The notes beneath the pieces are model-generated. The model saw nothing but the letters and a program-made list of their open reading frames with translations. It ran no database searches and was not told where the DNA came from. The translations under genes were made by a program, and so were the position numbers. A stretch of 28,179 bases of DNA from a virus: positions 1-28,179 of the IMG/VR virus record IMGVR_UViG_3300045739_000006. The stretch is one strand, 5' to 3'. Shown in pieces: positions 22,814-28,179 of the stretch; the first letter of the stretch is position 1, and each line of letters opens with the position of its first letter.

Positions 22814-23031
22814 CAGCGCATCATCCCTTTGGTTTTGCCCTTCATGCAGCAGCCGTCACCACGGCCAACCTTGCCGCCTTTGGCCATGCCAGTCGGGACG
22901 CCTTCCATGGCTGCCTCGACCGGGTTTGCGGACTTCTTGGCTTTGGCCTTCGCGCGGTTACGCTCCATAATCATCTGCGGGATAACCCCAAGTGGGATTG
23001 CCATTCCGCTAAGTGGGTTCTTGAGTGCCAT
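22813..23031 (-). CDS. Small Lys/Gly-rich protein with GCCMKGxTKGMM tail (copy 2), 72 residues
   Basis: The N-terminal half (NPLSGMAIPLGVIPQMIMER) is hydrophobic with possible membrane affinity, followed by a basic run (NRAKAKAKK) and the tail GMAKGGKVGRGDGCCMKG then KTKGMMR. The last 15 residues nearly repeat the end of the neighbouring gene. It begins at ATG 23031 immediately at the neighbour's stop. The shared tail with different N-terminal parts looks like a tag or binding module. No known function. Confidence 0.7.
   Translation of the reverse strand: MALKNPLSGMAIPLGVIPQMIMERNRAKAKAKKSANPVEAAMEGVPTGMAKGGKVGRGDGCCMKGKTKGMMR
22819..22857 (-). repeat. 39-bp direct repeat, copy 2 (GCCMKGxTKGMM tail)
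   Basis: This encodes DGCCMKGKTKGMM. It matches the 39 bases at 23037-23075 at 36 positions by my alignment. Confidence 0.85.
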
Positions 23032-23225
23032 TACTTCATCATCCCTTTTGTGTGGCCCTTCATGCAGCAGCCGTCCATCTTCTTGGCTTTGCCACCTTTG
23101 GCGTAGCCTTTGACCATGCCGCCCTTTTTCATCGGGGTAGCCATCGCGTCGAGCTGCGTGACAACCGGGAGACGGCTTGCCGGGGCGTTGGCGATCTGCT
23201 TGCCCATGTTTCCGCGGCTCATCAT
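23031..23225 (-). CDS. Small Lys/Gly/Met-rich protein with GCCMKGxTKGMM tail (copy 1), 64 residues
   Basis: Two adjacent ATGs (23225 and 23222) precede SRGNMGKQIANAPASRLPVV; GGGGAAGAAG lies just upstream. The second half is KKGGMVKGYAKGGKAKKMDG followed by CCMKGHTKGMMK. It repeats the tail of the next gene. The product is strongly basic with a paired cysteine. The function is unknown, and context suggests a minor virion or DNA-associated protein. Confidence 0.7.
   Translation of the reverse strand: MMSRGNMGKQIANAPASRLPVVTQLDAMATPMKKGGMVKGYAKGGKAKKMDGCCMKGHTKGMMK
23037..23075 (-). repeat. 39-bp direct repeat, copy 1 (GCCMKGxTKGMM tail)
   Basis: This is the partner of 22819-22857; it encodes DGCCMKGHTKGMM. 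Confidence 0.85.
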
Positions 23226-23359
23226 TTCTTCTTCCCCTTTTTCACACCCTTGATGGTGCCCTTGTTCTCAGCAGCATAGAAGACGCGAGCACCGGCCTCC
23301 TTACCATACTGTTTGGCCATCGCGGCCTTGATCTTTTTACCTTTGGCGTTCAGTGGCAT
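23222..23359 (-). CDS. Very small Lys-rich protein, 45 residues
   Basis: ATG 23359 lies one base after the upstream stop. The product, PLNAKGKKIKAAMAKQYGKE then AGARVFYAAENKGTIKGVKK and a GKKK tail, is about one third lysine. Its VFYAxENKGTIKG motif recurs in small phage proteins as I recall. The ATG at this place, not the longer upstream frame, gives the characteristic MPLN start. It may help DNA condensation or be a virion peptide; no function is established. Confidence 0.7.
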   Translation of the reverse strand: MPLNAKGKKIKAAMAKQYGKEAGARVFYAAENKGTIKGVKKGKKK

Positions 23360-23360
23360 A

Positions 23361-23615
23361 TCAGCACTTCCATGCTCGCAGGCTCTTATTGATCCTGCTG
23401 TTGGGGTCATTGGCCGTCTTGGCCGACGTGAGCTTCTTCTTCATGCCCTTCATCCGGGCACAGAAGCTATCTCTGCGAGCGCCACCTTCGGGTTGCGGAG
23501 CCTTTAGCCCCGGCTTGCCCGGATTTGCGCGGTTATAGCTGGCGCGACCCTTGGCGTTCAGTCCGCCCTTTGGGTTCTTGCCTTCTTTGCGTTGCCATGC
23601 GGGAGTCTTAGCCAT
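23361..23615 (-). CDS. Small conserved basic protein (DUF6321-like), 84 residues
   Basis: I start at ATG 23615, which overlaps the preceding gene by eight bases; the longer frame is inside that gene. The sequence AKTPAWQRKEGKNPKGGLNA, KGRASYNRANPGKPGLKAPQ, RRDSFCARMKGMKKKL and SRINKSLRAWKC is the signature of a small basic family that I recall as DUF6321 (number from memory), with WQRKEGKN-GGLNxKGRxSY and RRxSFCARMxGM. Two cysteines near the end are conserved in relatives as I remember. Function unknown. Confidence 0.75.
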   Translation of the reverse strand: MAKTPAWQRKEGKNPKGGLNAKGRASYNRANPGKPGLKAPQPEGGARRDSFCARMKGMKKKLTSAKTANDPNSRINKSLRAWKC

Positions 23616-24384
23616 TTGACACCAAGAGCAGAATGAACATGGCCGAAGCCGAGTTGTTGTTCGAGCTGGATTGCGCAGTGGCCTCCAGCGTGGTCTTTTC
23701 AGGGATTCTGACGGGGTACTCGAAGACATAGTCTGCGGCACCGTTGTTGACCGTCGTGATCGCAATGGTGCGGCGGACGCCGTCAACCCCAACGGTCATG
23801 AGGCGACCACTGACCTGAGCCGACCCGCCGGGTTGACCCGCGGAGAACAGGCCCTGCGACAGGTAGGCCGTGAAGCCCGCTGGGATCGTGTAGCTCCCGG
23901 TGATGCGCTGGTTGTAGTCGAACTTGATGAGATCGTAGACCGTGGCCGGGACGCCAGCGGTGACGGTTCCATCCCCGAAGTAGATGTCGCCCTCGGCGGA
24001 GAGGCTCGAGCCAGCAGTTGCCACGTATGCTTGGTTGATGTGCAGGAACGACTGTACCGTCAGGACCGCCGTCTGGCCGTTCAGCGTGACGATCTCCTCG
24101 ATCTCGTTGTGATTGGCGTCCAAGCCCTCAACGTAGACAGTGCGGGCCCCGGTGCCGTTTGCTGTATCGTTGGCGCTCGAGGAGCTGACCTTCATCTGGA
24201 GTGCGGCAGCGGGCAGCGGTATGATTCCCGTGTAAGGCCAGACGGTCACGCGGGCGGTGTCCACGTCGGGGTTGTACCCGAATACGGTTACACTGCGGTG
24301 CCCCGTGATTTGCCCACGGGAAACTTGAAGTTCGAATGGCTCGGTGAGCCCGAACCGAGAGATGGATGATAGCTCCCGAGCCAT
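23608..24384 (-). CDS. Conserved virion structural protein, 258 residues
   Basis: This beta-rich protein starts with ARELSSISRFGLTEPFELQV, then GQITGHRSVTVFGYNPDVDT and VTVWPYTGIIPLPAAALQM, EGLDANHNEIEEIVTLNGQT and TIPAGFTAYLSQGLFSAGQP. A virion protein with WPYTGIIP and VEGLDANxxEIxEIVTLNG is a frequent member of environmental phage structural operons. GGAGAAACGA precedes ATG 24384. It could be a head or tail decoration protein; it contains no enzymatic motif. Confidence 0.8.
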   Translation of the reverse strand: MARELSSISRFGLTEPFELQVSRGQITGHRSVTVFGYNPDVDTARVTVWPYTGIIPLPAAALQMKVSSSSANDTANGTGARTVYVEGLDANHNEIEEIVTLNGQTAVLTVQSFLHINQAYVATAGSSLSAEGDIYFGDGTVTAGVPATVYDLIKFDYNQRITGSYTIPAGFTAYLSQGLFSAGQPGGSAQVSGRLMTVGVDGVRRTIAITTVNNGAADYVFEYPVRIPEKTTLEATAQSSSNNNSASAMFILLLVSNG

Positions 24385-24394
24385 TCGTTTCTCC

Positions 24395-24670
24395 TTACGA
24401 CCAGAACAAGGTCTGCGCGGTTACGTTGGTGGCGGTGGCCACGAACGGGTCAGACTCGAAAAGAACGCCCGTCCCCGGCATCATAATGTCGTATGTACCG
24501 GCAGCGCCAAAATCCATGTCGATCTTGGTGGCTCCGCCATTTCCACTCGTGAGAGTGATACGCCCAGCACCGCTGAGCGTAGCAACGACCATTCGGATGC
24601 GAACACGACCGATACCGGCAGCTCCGGTCGCGGTCAGTCGCTTGGAGCTAATATCATAGTTATCGGACAT
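24395..24670 (-). CDS. Small beta-rich structural protein, 91 residues
   Basis: The sequence SDNYDISSKRLTATGAAGIG, IRMVVATLSGAGRITLTSGN, GGATKIDMDFGAAGTYDIMM and PGTGVLFESD has the Gly/Thr-rich alternating pattern of a beta-sandwich virion protein. GGAGGAC precedes ATG 24670. It is flanked by other structural genes. I do not know a family name. A head fibre or decoration subunit is possible. Confidence 0.75.
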   Translation of the reverse strand: MSDNYDISSKRLTATGAAGIGRVRIRMVVATLSGAGRITLTSGNGGATKIDMDFGAAGTYDIMMPGTGVLFESDPFVATATNVTAQTLFWS

Positions 24671-24682
24671 GCCGTCCTCCTA

Positions 24683-24934
24683 TTAGCTGAGGGCTGCGCC
24701 AACAGCAGTGACCCAAGCAGAGCCGGTCGAGATGACGAGGCAGTACTCATTGTTACCAGCGCCATTGTCGTTGATGAGGCGAACCTGACCAGCGTTGCCA
24801 GCGGCAGCCGTCGGCAGAGACGCGGTCGCGATAGCGGTGAGCTGGAGGAAGGAGGTCACGGTGACGTTGCCCGAGACAGCGCCGATGAAGCCGTTCTCAG
24901 AGGTCACAGGACCCGAAAAGGTTGTGGAAGCCAT
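24683..24934 (-). CDS. Small Ser/Thr/Gly-rich structural protein, 83 residues
   Basis: I take ATG 24934 (ASTTFSGPVTSENGFIG) with AAGGGG upstream, not the longer frame, whose extra ten residues (AKPCARGTI) fall in the untranslated leader. The product continues AVSGNVTVTSFLQLTAIATA and AGQVRLINDNGAGNNEYCLV. The MAST-FSGPVTSxNGFxG start resembles phage fibre or decoration proteins. It is the first structural gene downstream of the homing endonuclease. Confidence 0.75.
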   Translation of the reverse strand: MASTTFSGPVTSENGFIGAVSGNVTVTSFLQLTAIATASLPTAAAGNAGQVRLINDNGAGNNEYCLVISTGSAWVTAVGAALS

Positions 24935-25015
24935 GATAGTACCCCTTGCACAAGGTTTTGCCACGCAGTCTGTGCAACGTCAGGTCGGGCGTCCTGTCTG
25001 CGCGGCTGATGATAC

Positions 25016-25027
25016 CCTGCGCGCAGG
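25016..25027. other. Perfect 12-base palindrome in a gene-free stretch
   Basis: CCTGCGCGCAGG lies in the 111-base gap between the endonuclease stop (25046) and the next gene (24934). There is no T-run, so it is not an intrinsic terminator. It could be a protein-binding or structural site. The rest of the gap shows no convincing promoter. Confidence 0.4.
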
Positions 25028-25045
25028 ATACACTAGGTTCGATGC

Positions 25046-25810
25046 TTAGTCGAGCCTGTTGGGATCGGCATAGCGAAAGTGCTTTCCGGCATTCTTGCCG
25101 CGGATAAGGGGGCGGTCTGCCGCTAAGGCTTTTGCGAGCATCCCGGGGGAAAGACCAAACACCGCTTTTACCTCCTTTAGGCTCTGAAAAACCTGACCCG
25201 ACGTGACCTCGACGATAGCTTTATTGTACTTCGCCGCGTGTTCGGAGCCCCGTTCTTTACCTTTGCGCATAGCGCTGAGCTTTGCACGTGTTTCGGCAGT
25301 TGCTCGTTTCCCGAGGTTAGCTTCTCGCAGCTTCGCCTTAGTATCCTCGGAGACGGCCTTACCCGACCTGTTGGCACGCATGAGTGCTTTGGACTCCTCT
25401 GAATGCGGTAGCCCAAGTCTTGGGTGGATATTTTCTTCGTAGTGCTGCTTTAGGGCCTCGGAAATGCGCTCTTTGTGCCTGTCGCTCCTGACAACACCTC
25501 GGCTTGAGTTGTCCGTGTACCGAGCCATGTTGTAGCACTGATTAGTGCCGTGGTGTTCGTTCAAGAACACTTGCTCAACGCTGTGTAGCTCAGCAGGGTC
25601 GTCGACCTCGGCAACGATACGGAAGACAAATGAAGCCGCCCCGTACTTGTTCCATGCGTTTTGCAGGGGCAAACAGTGGTGTGTCCCAGCAGCGAGCTTT
25701 CGACGATGCGTACGTACGCGCGTACGCCACGTTATGGTGCTGCCGACGTAAAACTTCGCGTTCGTAAGGTTGATGATCTTGTAGATGACAGGCTTTTCAG
25801 AGTGTTCCAT
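25046..25810 (-). CDS. GIY-YIG homing endonuclease with NUMOD3 repeats, 254 residues
   Basis: I start at ATG 25810 with GGAG six bases before it; a TTG four codons earlier is an alternative. The N-terminal domain (about 7-95) has VIYKIINLTNAKFYVGST, RTRVRTHRRK, LQNAWNKYG, and HSVEQVFLN with E79 as the metal-binding glutamate. Three NUMOD3-type DNA-binding repeats follow (HSEESKALMRANRSGK, SEDTKAKLREANLGK, TAETRAKLSAMRKGK). The C-terminus (EVTSGQVFQSLKEVKAVFG, RGKNAGKHFRYAD) is a helix-turn-helix NUMOD1/IENR1-like end. It is a free-standing mobile gene that would cut an unoccupied locus in a related phage. It interrupts the structural operon between capsid and minor structural genes. Confidence 0.93.
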   Translation of the reverse strand: MEHSEKPVIYKIINLTNAKFYVGSTITWRTRVRTHRRKLAAGTHHCLPLQNAWNKYGAASFVFRIVAEVDDPAELHSVEQVFLNEHHGTNQCYNMARYTDNSSRGVVRSDRHKERISEALKQHYEENIHPRLGLPHSEESKALMRANRSGKAVSEDTKAKLREANLGKRATAETRAKLSAMRKGKERGSEHAAKYNKAIVEVTSGQVFQSLKEVKAVFGLSPGMLAKALAADRPLIRGKNAGKHFRYADPNRLD

Positions 25811-25842
25811 GCTCGGCTCCAACGGTGACTTCTGTACCGAAA

Positions 25843-25871
25843 TAGATAGCTAGATGTCACAATTGCGTCAA
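25843..25871 (-). promoter_or_regulatory. Candidate sigma70-type promoter of the homing endonuclease
   Basis: On the minus strand TTGACG (25871-25866) matches a -35 box at five of six positions. After a 17-base spacer comes TATCTA (25848-25843), a weak -10 box. It lies just downstream of the capsid terminator and ahead of the endonuclease start. Confidence 0.45.
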
Positions 25872-25896
25872 GCGTTTTCTTGGAGTGTCTTTGGTT

Positions 25897-25927
25897 GGAA
25901 AAGAAAAGGCCCGCCGAAGCGGGCCTT
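25897..25927 (-). terminator. Intrinsic terminator behind the major capsid gene
   Basis: The minus strand reads AAGGCCCGC-TTCG-GCGGGCCTT followed by TTCTTTT. This is a nine-base-pair stem closed by a stable C(UUCG)G loop with a U-rich tail, 20 bases behind the capsid stop. Confidence 0.92.
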
Positions 25928-25947
25928 AACTACTTGGTTTTGTTGGC

Positions 25948-26853
25948 TTATGCGCCCGGCGAGGCGTACATGGCCAGCGGGTCGGAAACGCCGAAGCTGT
26001 AACGCTCTCTTGCTTTATACCTCACGTTCCCTGTGTCAAAATCACCATCCATTGACGTCGACATAGCGACACGGACGAAGTGCTTCATACCGTTCGGGAT
26101 GTCGGTGGTCAGGAACCACGCGTCATTGTCCGTCAGGTAGTGGTTAACGCGATAGCCTTCGGGGATCGACCCGTTGGTGTTGATCGCGTTGATGTCGTTG
26201 TCGGCGGTGCCGACGCGCAGCTCGGTCTGCAGCAGACGAGTCGCAACGAACATCAGGCTCGGCGGAACAATCAGCTTGCGCGGACGGGCAGCGATCAGCA
26301 GACCGCGTTCGTCTTTGTAAGCAGCGATGTCGATAACCGCTTGTTCCAGCGAGGTCTCGTTGAGGTCGGCGTCAACCGCGGGGCGGTTGGAGTTGGTGCC
26401 GCCAGCAACGGTCGGGTGCGCGGTGTTGAACAGGGTCACGCCGTCACCCGAGGTGAAGGTGGTGAAGCCCGTATTCAGCAGCGAAGCAGCCTTGACCTGC
26501 TTGGTGTACGCCATGGCGCGAGCGAGCGCCTTGGTGTAGCGAGCCGAGAGCGAGTCGTACAGGTTGTCTTCCATAGCTTCTTCGGTGATCGAGAAGCCCA
26601 TGGCCACCGTCTCGTGGTTGTAACGAGCGGTGAACGATTCCTGTGCGTTGTCGTAGGTGATCGCCGAACCTTCGGGTTTCACCGGAGCTGCGCCAAAACC
26701 GGACAACTTGACTTCTTCTTCGAACGAACGTTCGGAGTTTTCGGTCTCGTAGATTTCAGCGTGCTCGTTCTCGTACTTGGCGTACTCCAGACCGAAGAGG
26801 GCGTTCAGCCCCGGCAGGAGTTCTTTAAGGGCCTGTGCGCGTGAAATAGCCAT
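25948..26853 (-). CDS. Major capsid protein (HK97 fold, Mu gpT-like)
   Basis: The 301-residue product starts ISRAQALKELLPGLNALFGL then EYAKYENEHAEIYETENSER. It has the conserved core motifs of this capsid group: YNHETVAMGFSITEEAMEDN, ALARAMAYTKQVKAASLLN, GVTLFNTAHPTVAGGT, IAARPRKLIVPP and HYLTDNDAWFLTTDIPNGMK. It will form the icosahedral shell. AAGGAGG precedes ATG 26853. It follows the decoration-like protein with 13 bases between, and a strong terminator follows it. No separate protease-processed N-terminal delta domain is evident. Confidence 0.92.
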   Translation of the reverse strand: MAISRAQALKELLPGLNALFGLEYAKYENEHAEIYETENSERSFEEEVKLSGFGAAPVKPEGSAITYDNAQESFTARYNHETVAMGFSITEEAMEDNLYDSLSARYTKALARAMAYTKQVKAASLLNTGFTTFTSGDGVTLFNTAHPTVAGGTNSNRPAVDADLNETSLEQAVIDIAAYKDERGLLIAARPRKLIVPPSLMFVATRLLQTELRVGTADNDINAINTNGSIPEGYRVNHYLTDNDAWFLTTDIPNGMKHFVRVAMSTSMDGDFDTGNVRYKARERYSFGVSDPLAMYASPGA

Positions 26854-26866
26854 GTGTCAGCCCTCC

Positions 26867-27466
26867 TTACACGCCAACCGCAGCGGTCAGCTGCGTGTAG
26901 TTCAACTTCACGACCAGCAGCGGGAACGAGGTGCCAGCTTCGCCACCACGGGGGCCACCGACGTAGTCGATGATTCGCAGCGGGAGATTGGCATCGGTGC
27001 CGATGGTGGACGCATCGAGCGCAACGCGCGAGGCTTTGAACGTGGTGTTCACCGCACCCTGAACAATCGCGGCGTTCTTACCGTAGATGTCCAGCGAGTT
27101 GGTGATAGCCTCGTCAGCCTGCACAACGTACAGCGCCTGCGGGTCATCACAGACGAACGCCAGAGCGTCCGAAGCGACGGTGCCGGTCGGCCACATGTTG
27201 CTGAAAGTCAGCTGGCCGGTCGACGGGTCGGTGTACGAGCAGCCCATGAACACGCCGAGCATGGCGATGTCAGCCGAGGTATCACCGGTGGCGGTCTGCT
27301 TGGTGATCGTGGTCGAGGTGCCGTTGTCGGTCAGCATGACGACGTCACCAGCCGCGATGTTGGCAGCGTAGCCCGAAGCGATGGGGTACTGGCGGAAAAC
27401 CTCCAGCGAGCCATTGTCGAGACGGCCAGTCACACGCAGACCGAAGGGAGCATTAAGGGAACCCAT
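26867..27466 (-). CDS. Head decoration / capsid-associated protein, 199 residues
   Basis: The start GSLNAPFGLRVTGRLDNGSL is the signature NAPFGLRxxGxLxxxG of a beta-rich protein placed directly before the capsid gene in many environmental phages. The chain continues YPIASGYAANIAAGDVVML, GVFMGCSYTDPSTGQLTFSN, MWPTGTV, DDPQALYVVQADE and LPLRIIDYVGGP. It ends in NYTQLTAAVGV. AAGGAGAG precedes ATG 27466. A decoration or head-stabilisation role is probable; other capsid-linked functions cannot be excluded. Confidence 0.78.
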   Translation of the reverse strand: MGSLNAPFGLRVTGRLDNGSLEVFRQYPIASGYAANIAAGDVVMLTDNGTSTTITKQTATGDTSADIAMLGVFMGCSYTDPSTGQLTFSNMWPTGTVASDALAFVCDDPQALYVVQADEAITNSLDIYGKNAAIVQGAVNTTFKASRVALDASTIGTDANLPLRIIDYVGGPRGGEAGTSFPLLVVKLNYTQLTAAVGV

Positions 27467-27497
27467 GGGTTCTCTCCTTCATCTACAGTTTCGGTTC

Positions 27498-27517
27498 TCG
27501 GTAAGCTTACTTACCGA
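27498..27517 (-). other. Hairpin around the stop codon of the 148-residue gene
   Basis: TCGGTAAG and CTTACCGA form an eight-base-pair stem with a four-base loop that spans the stop codon. There is no T-run behind it, so it is not an intrinsic terminator. It might stabilise the mRNA between this gene and the decoration gene. Confidence 0.4.
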
Positions 27518-27953
27518 ACGAGGTCTTGGTCGAACGCTCGGGCCGAAGCACGGGCATCCGCGGGTCGGACTCGCGCATGAAGTTGCGGTCAACTGCGTCG
27601 ATCTGCTGTTGGGCGATCTCGAGTTGGCCCTCAACTCGCGCCTGTACGTCCTCTGCAGGAGCAGCACAGAGCAGGAGTCCGCCGACTTCGACATTGCCTT
27701 TGAAGCGGGAGTCGACGTCGGACATGATTTGCAGCTCAGGATAGTCAGCCGCCATTACAGGCGTGTAGCCTTCCCGGAACCGTGCGGAGACATTCGTCAT
27801 GTCTGCGTTACCCAGTGTGGAGGTGCGAATCCACCGGAACTTCAAGCCGTCCCGGGGCTCGGGGGTAGGCAGCATGGATTGCCGCTTCCACGTCTTTTTG
27901 CGCGGACTCGTGTGCTCACGAGTTTCGAGGGTACGTGGGGTCCGGTCAACCAT
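27507..27953 (-). CDS. Conserved structural protein ahead of the head genes, 148 residues
   Basis: The ATG overlaps the preceding stop (ATGGTTGA, an overlap of eight bases). The product has a basic N-terminus (TPRTLETREHTSPRKKTWKR), then LPTPEPRDGLKFRWIRTS, DMTNVSARFREGYTPVMAAD and VEVGGLLLCAAPAEDVQARV and a helical end. WVRTS-DxxNVSxRxREGY is a motif I recall from proteins of this place in environmental phage genomes. It may be a head assembly factor or a minor capsid protein. No enzymatic residues are evident. Confidence 0.75.
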   Translation of the reverse strand: MVDRTPRTLETREHTSPRKKTWKRQSMLPTPEPRDGLKFRWIRTSTLGNADMTNVSARFREGYTPVMAADYPELQIMSDVDSRFKGNVEVGGLLLCAAPAEDVQARVEGQLEIAQQQIDAVDRNFMRESDPRMPVLRPERSTKTSFGK

Positions 27954-28179
27954 TTTGCATATCCTTTAGCTTTTGCGCCGCGAATACCTTGAGAGGCACA
28001 CCAAGGCGCTTGGCGAGAGCGGCCTCGGAGGAGGTTAGCACAATCTTGCGCGGTGCTTTCGTGCTGCGAGCAGCCGGGGCGACCACGGTACCAGCCTGAC
28101 GTCGGGGTGCTTTTTCCTCAATCTGCCCGTCGTCAAACCTGTCTGGAAACGTGCGGCGAACCGCCTCGTCGATCTTAGA
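27946..28179 (-). CDS. C-terminal end of an upstream head gene (5' part outside window)
   Basis: This frame is open to the right edge and ends in TGA inside the next gene's start. The 77 visible residues include DEAVRRTFPDRFDDGQIEEK, APRRQAGTVVAPAARSTKAP and the end IVLTSSEAALAKRLGVPLKV then FAAQKLKDMQNG. Such a Pro/Ala/Arg-rich then LTxSExALAKRLGVPLxxFA end is familiar from proteins preceding the capsid in phage operons, possibly scaffolding. Too little is visible to name it. Confidence 0.65.
   Translation of the reverse strand, partial: SKIDEAVRRTFPDRFDDGQIEEKAPRRQAGTVVAPAARSTKAPRKIVLTSSEAALAKRLGVPLKVFAAQKLKDMQNG

Noticed and set aside
25708-25719. Palindrome GCGTACGTACGC near a CGTACG cluster
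   Set aside because: It lies within the coding sequence for the conserved Arg-rich TWRTRVRTHRR part of the endonuclease and is explained by codons.
1-28179. tRNA genes, integrase, attachment sites or an origin
   Set aside because: No cloverleaf-like sequence, recombinase motif or repeat pair suited to attachment sites was seen by eye.

Overview
The window is a 28 kb piece of the late (structural, tail and lysis) region of a tailed double-stranded DNA phage. Every gene I accept lies on the minus strand, so transcription runs from the right edge (28179) to the left edge (1). Genes are packed with 1-8 base overlaps of the ATGA, GTGA and TGATG type, and no gene-free stretch exceeds about 125 bases. 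There is a capsid, two adaptor-type neck proteins and a nozzle/stabilisation-type tail protein, but no tail tube, sheath or baseplate and no classical full-length tape measure. A podovirus is therefore the best reading. Signal peptides, a lipoprotein, a GH19-type endolysin and a spanin-like pair point to a Gram-negative host. The moderately high GC and the many protein types familiar from marine metagenomic phages suggest an aquatic proteobacterium, but the host cannot be fixed from this sequence.

Layout in order of transcription: (1) 28179-25948, head: C-terminal end of a protein cut by the window edge, a conserved structural protein, a decoration-like protein and the major capsid protein, closed by a strong UUCG-loop terminator. 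(2) 25871-25046, a GIY-YIG homing endonuclease with its own promoter-like sequence. (3) 24934-19597, virion-associated proteins, a run of very small lysine/glycine-rich proteins (including a 47-residue four-cysteine protein), and the neck/adaptor proteins. (4) 19587-14032, a receptor-binding cassette: two large fibres sharing a module, a small fibre-linked protein, a 22-residue-repeat protein and a beta-propeller-like protein. (5) 14024-9890, a lysis and envelope cassette: candidate inner and outer spanins, two secreted proteins, three membrane proteins, a secreted staphylococcal-nuclease-type enzyme and the endolysin. (6) 9860-1, the tail nozzle/stabilisation protein and a set of probable internal (ejection) proteins, ending in a giant protein of at least 1274 residues cut by the left edge.

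The observations most worth following are the ADP-ribosyltransferase-like domain inside the giant putative ejection protein, the tandem small proteins ending in the same GCCMKGxTKGMM tail, the secreted nuclease and spanin-like pair in the lysis cassette, the perfectly phased 8 x 22-residue repeat protein, and the terminator/promoter/homing-endonuclease insertion just behind the capsid gene. Functions are inferred by reading motifs by eye; no database search was run.
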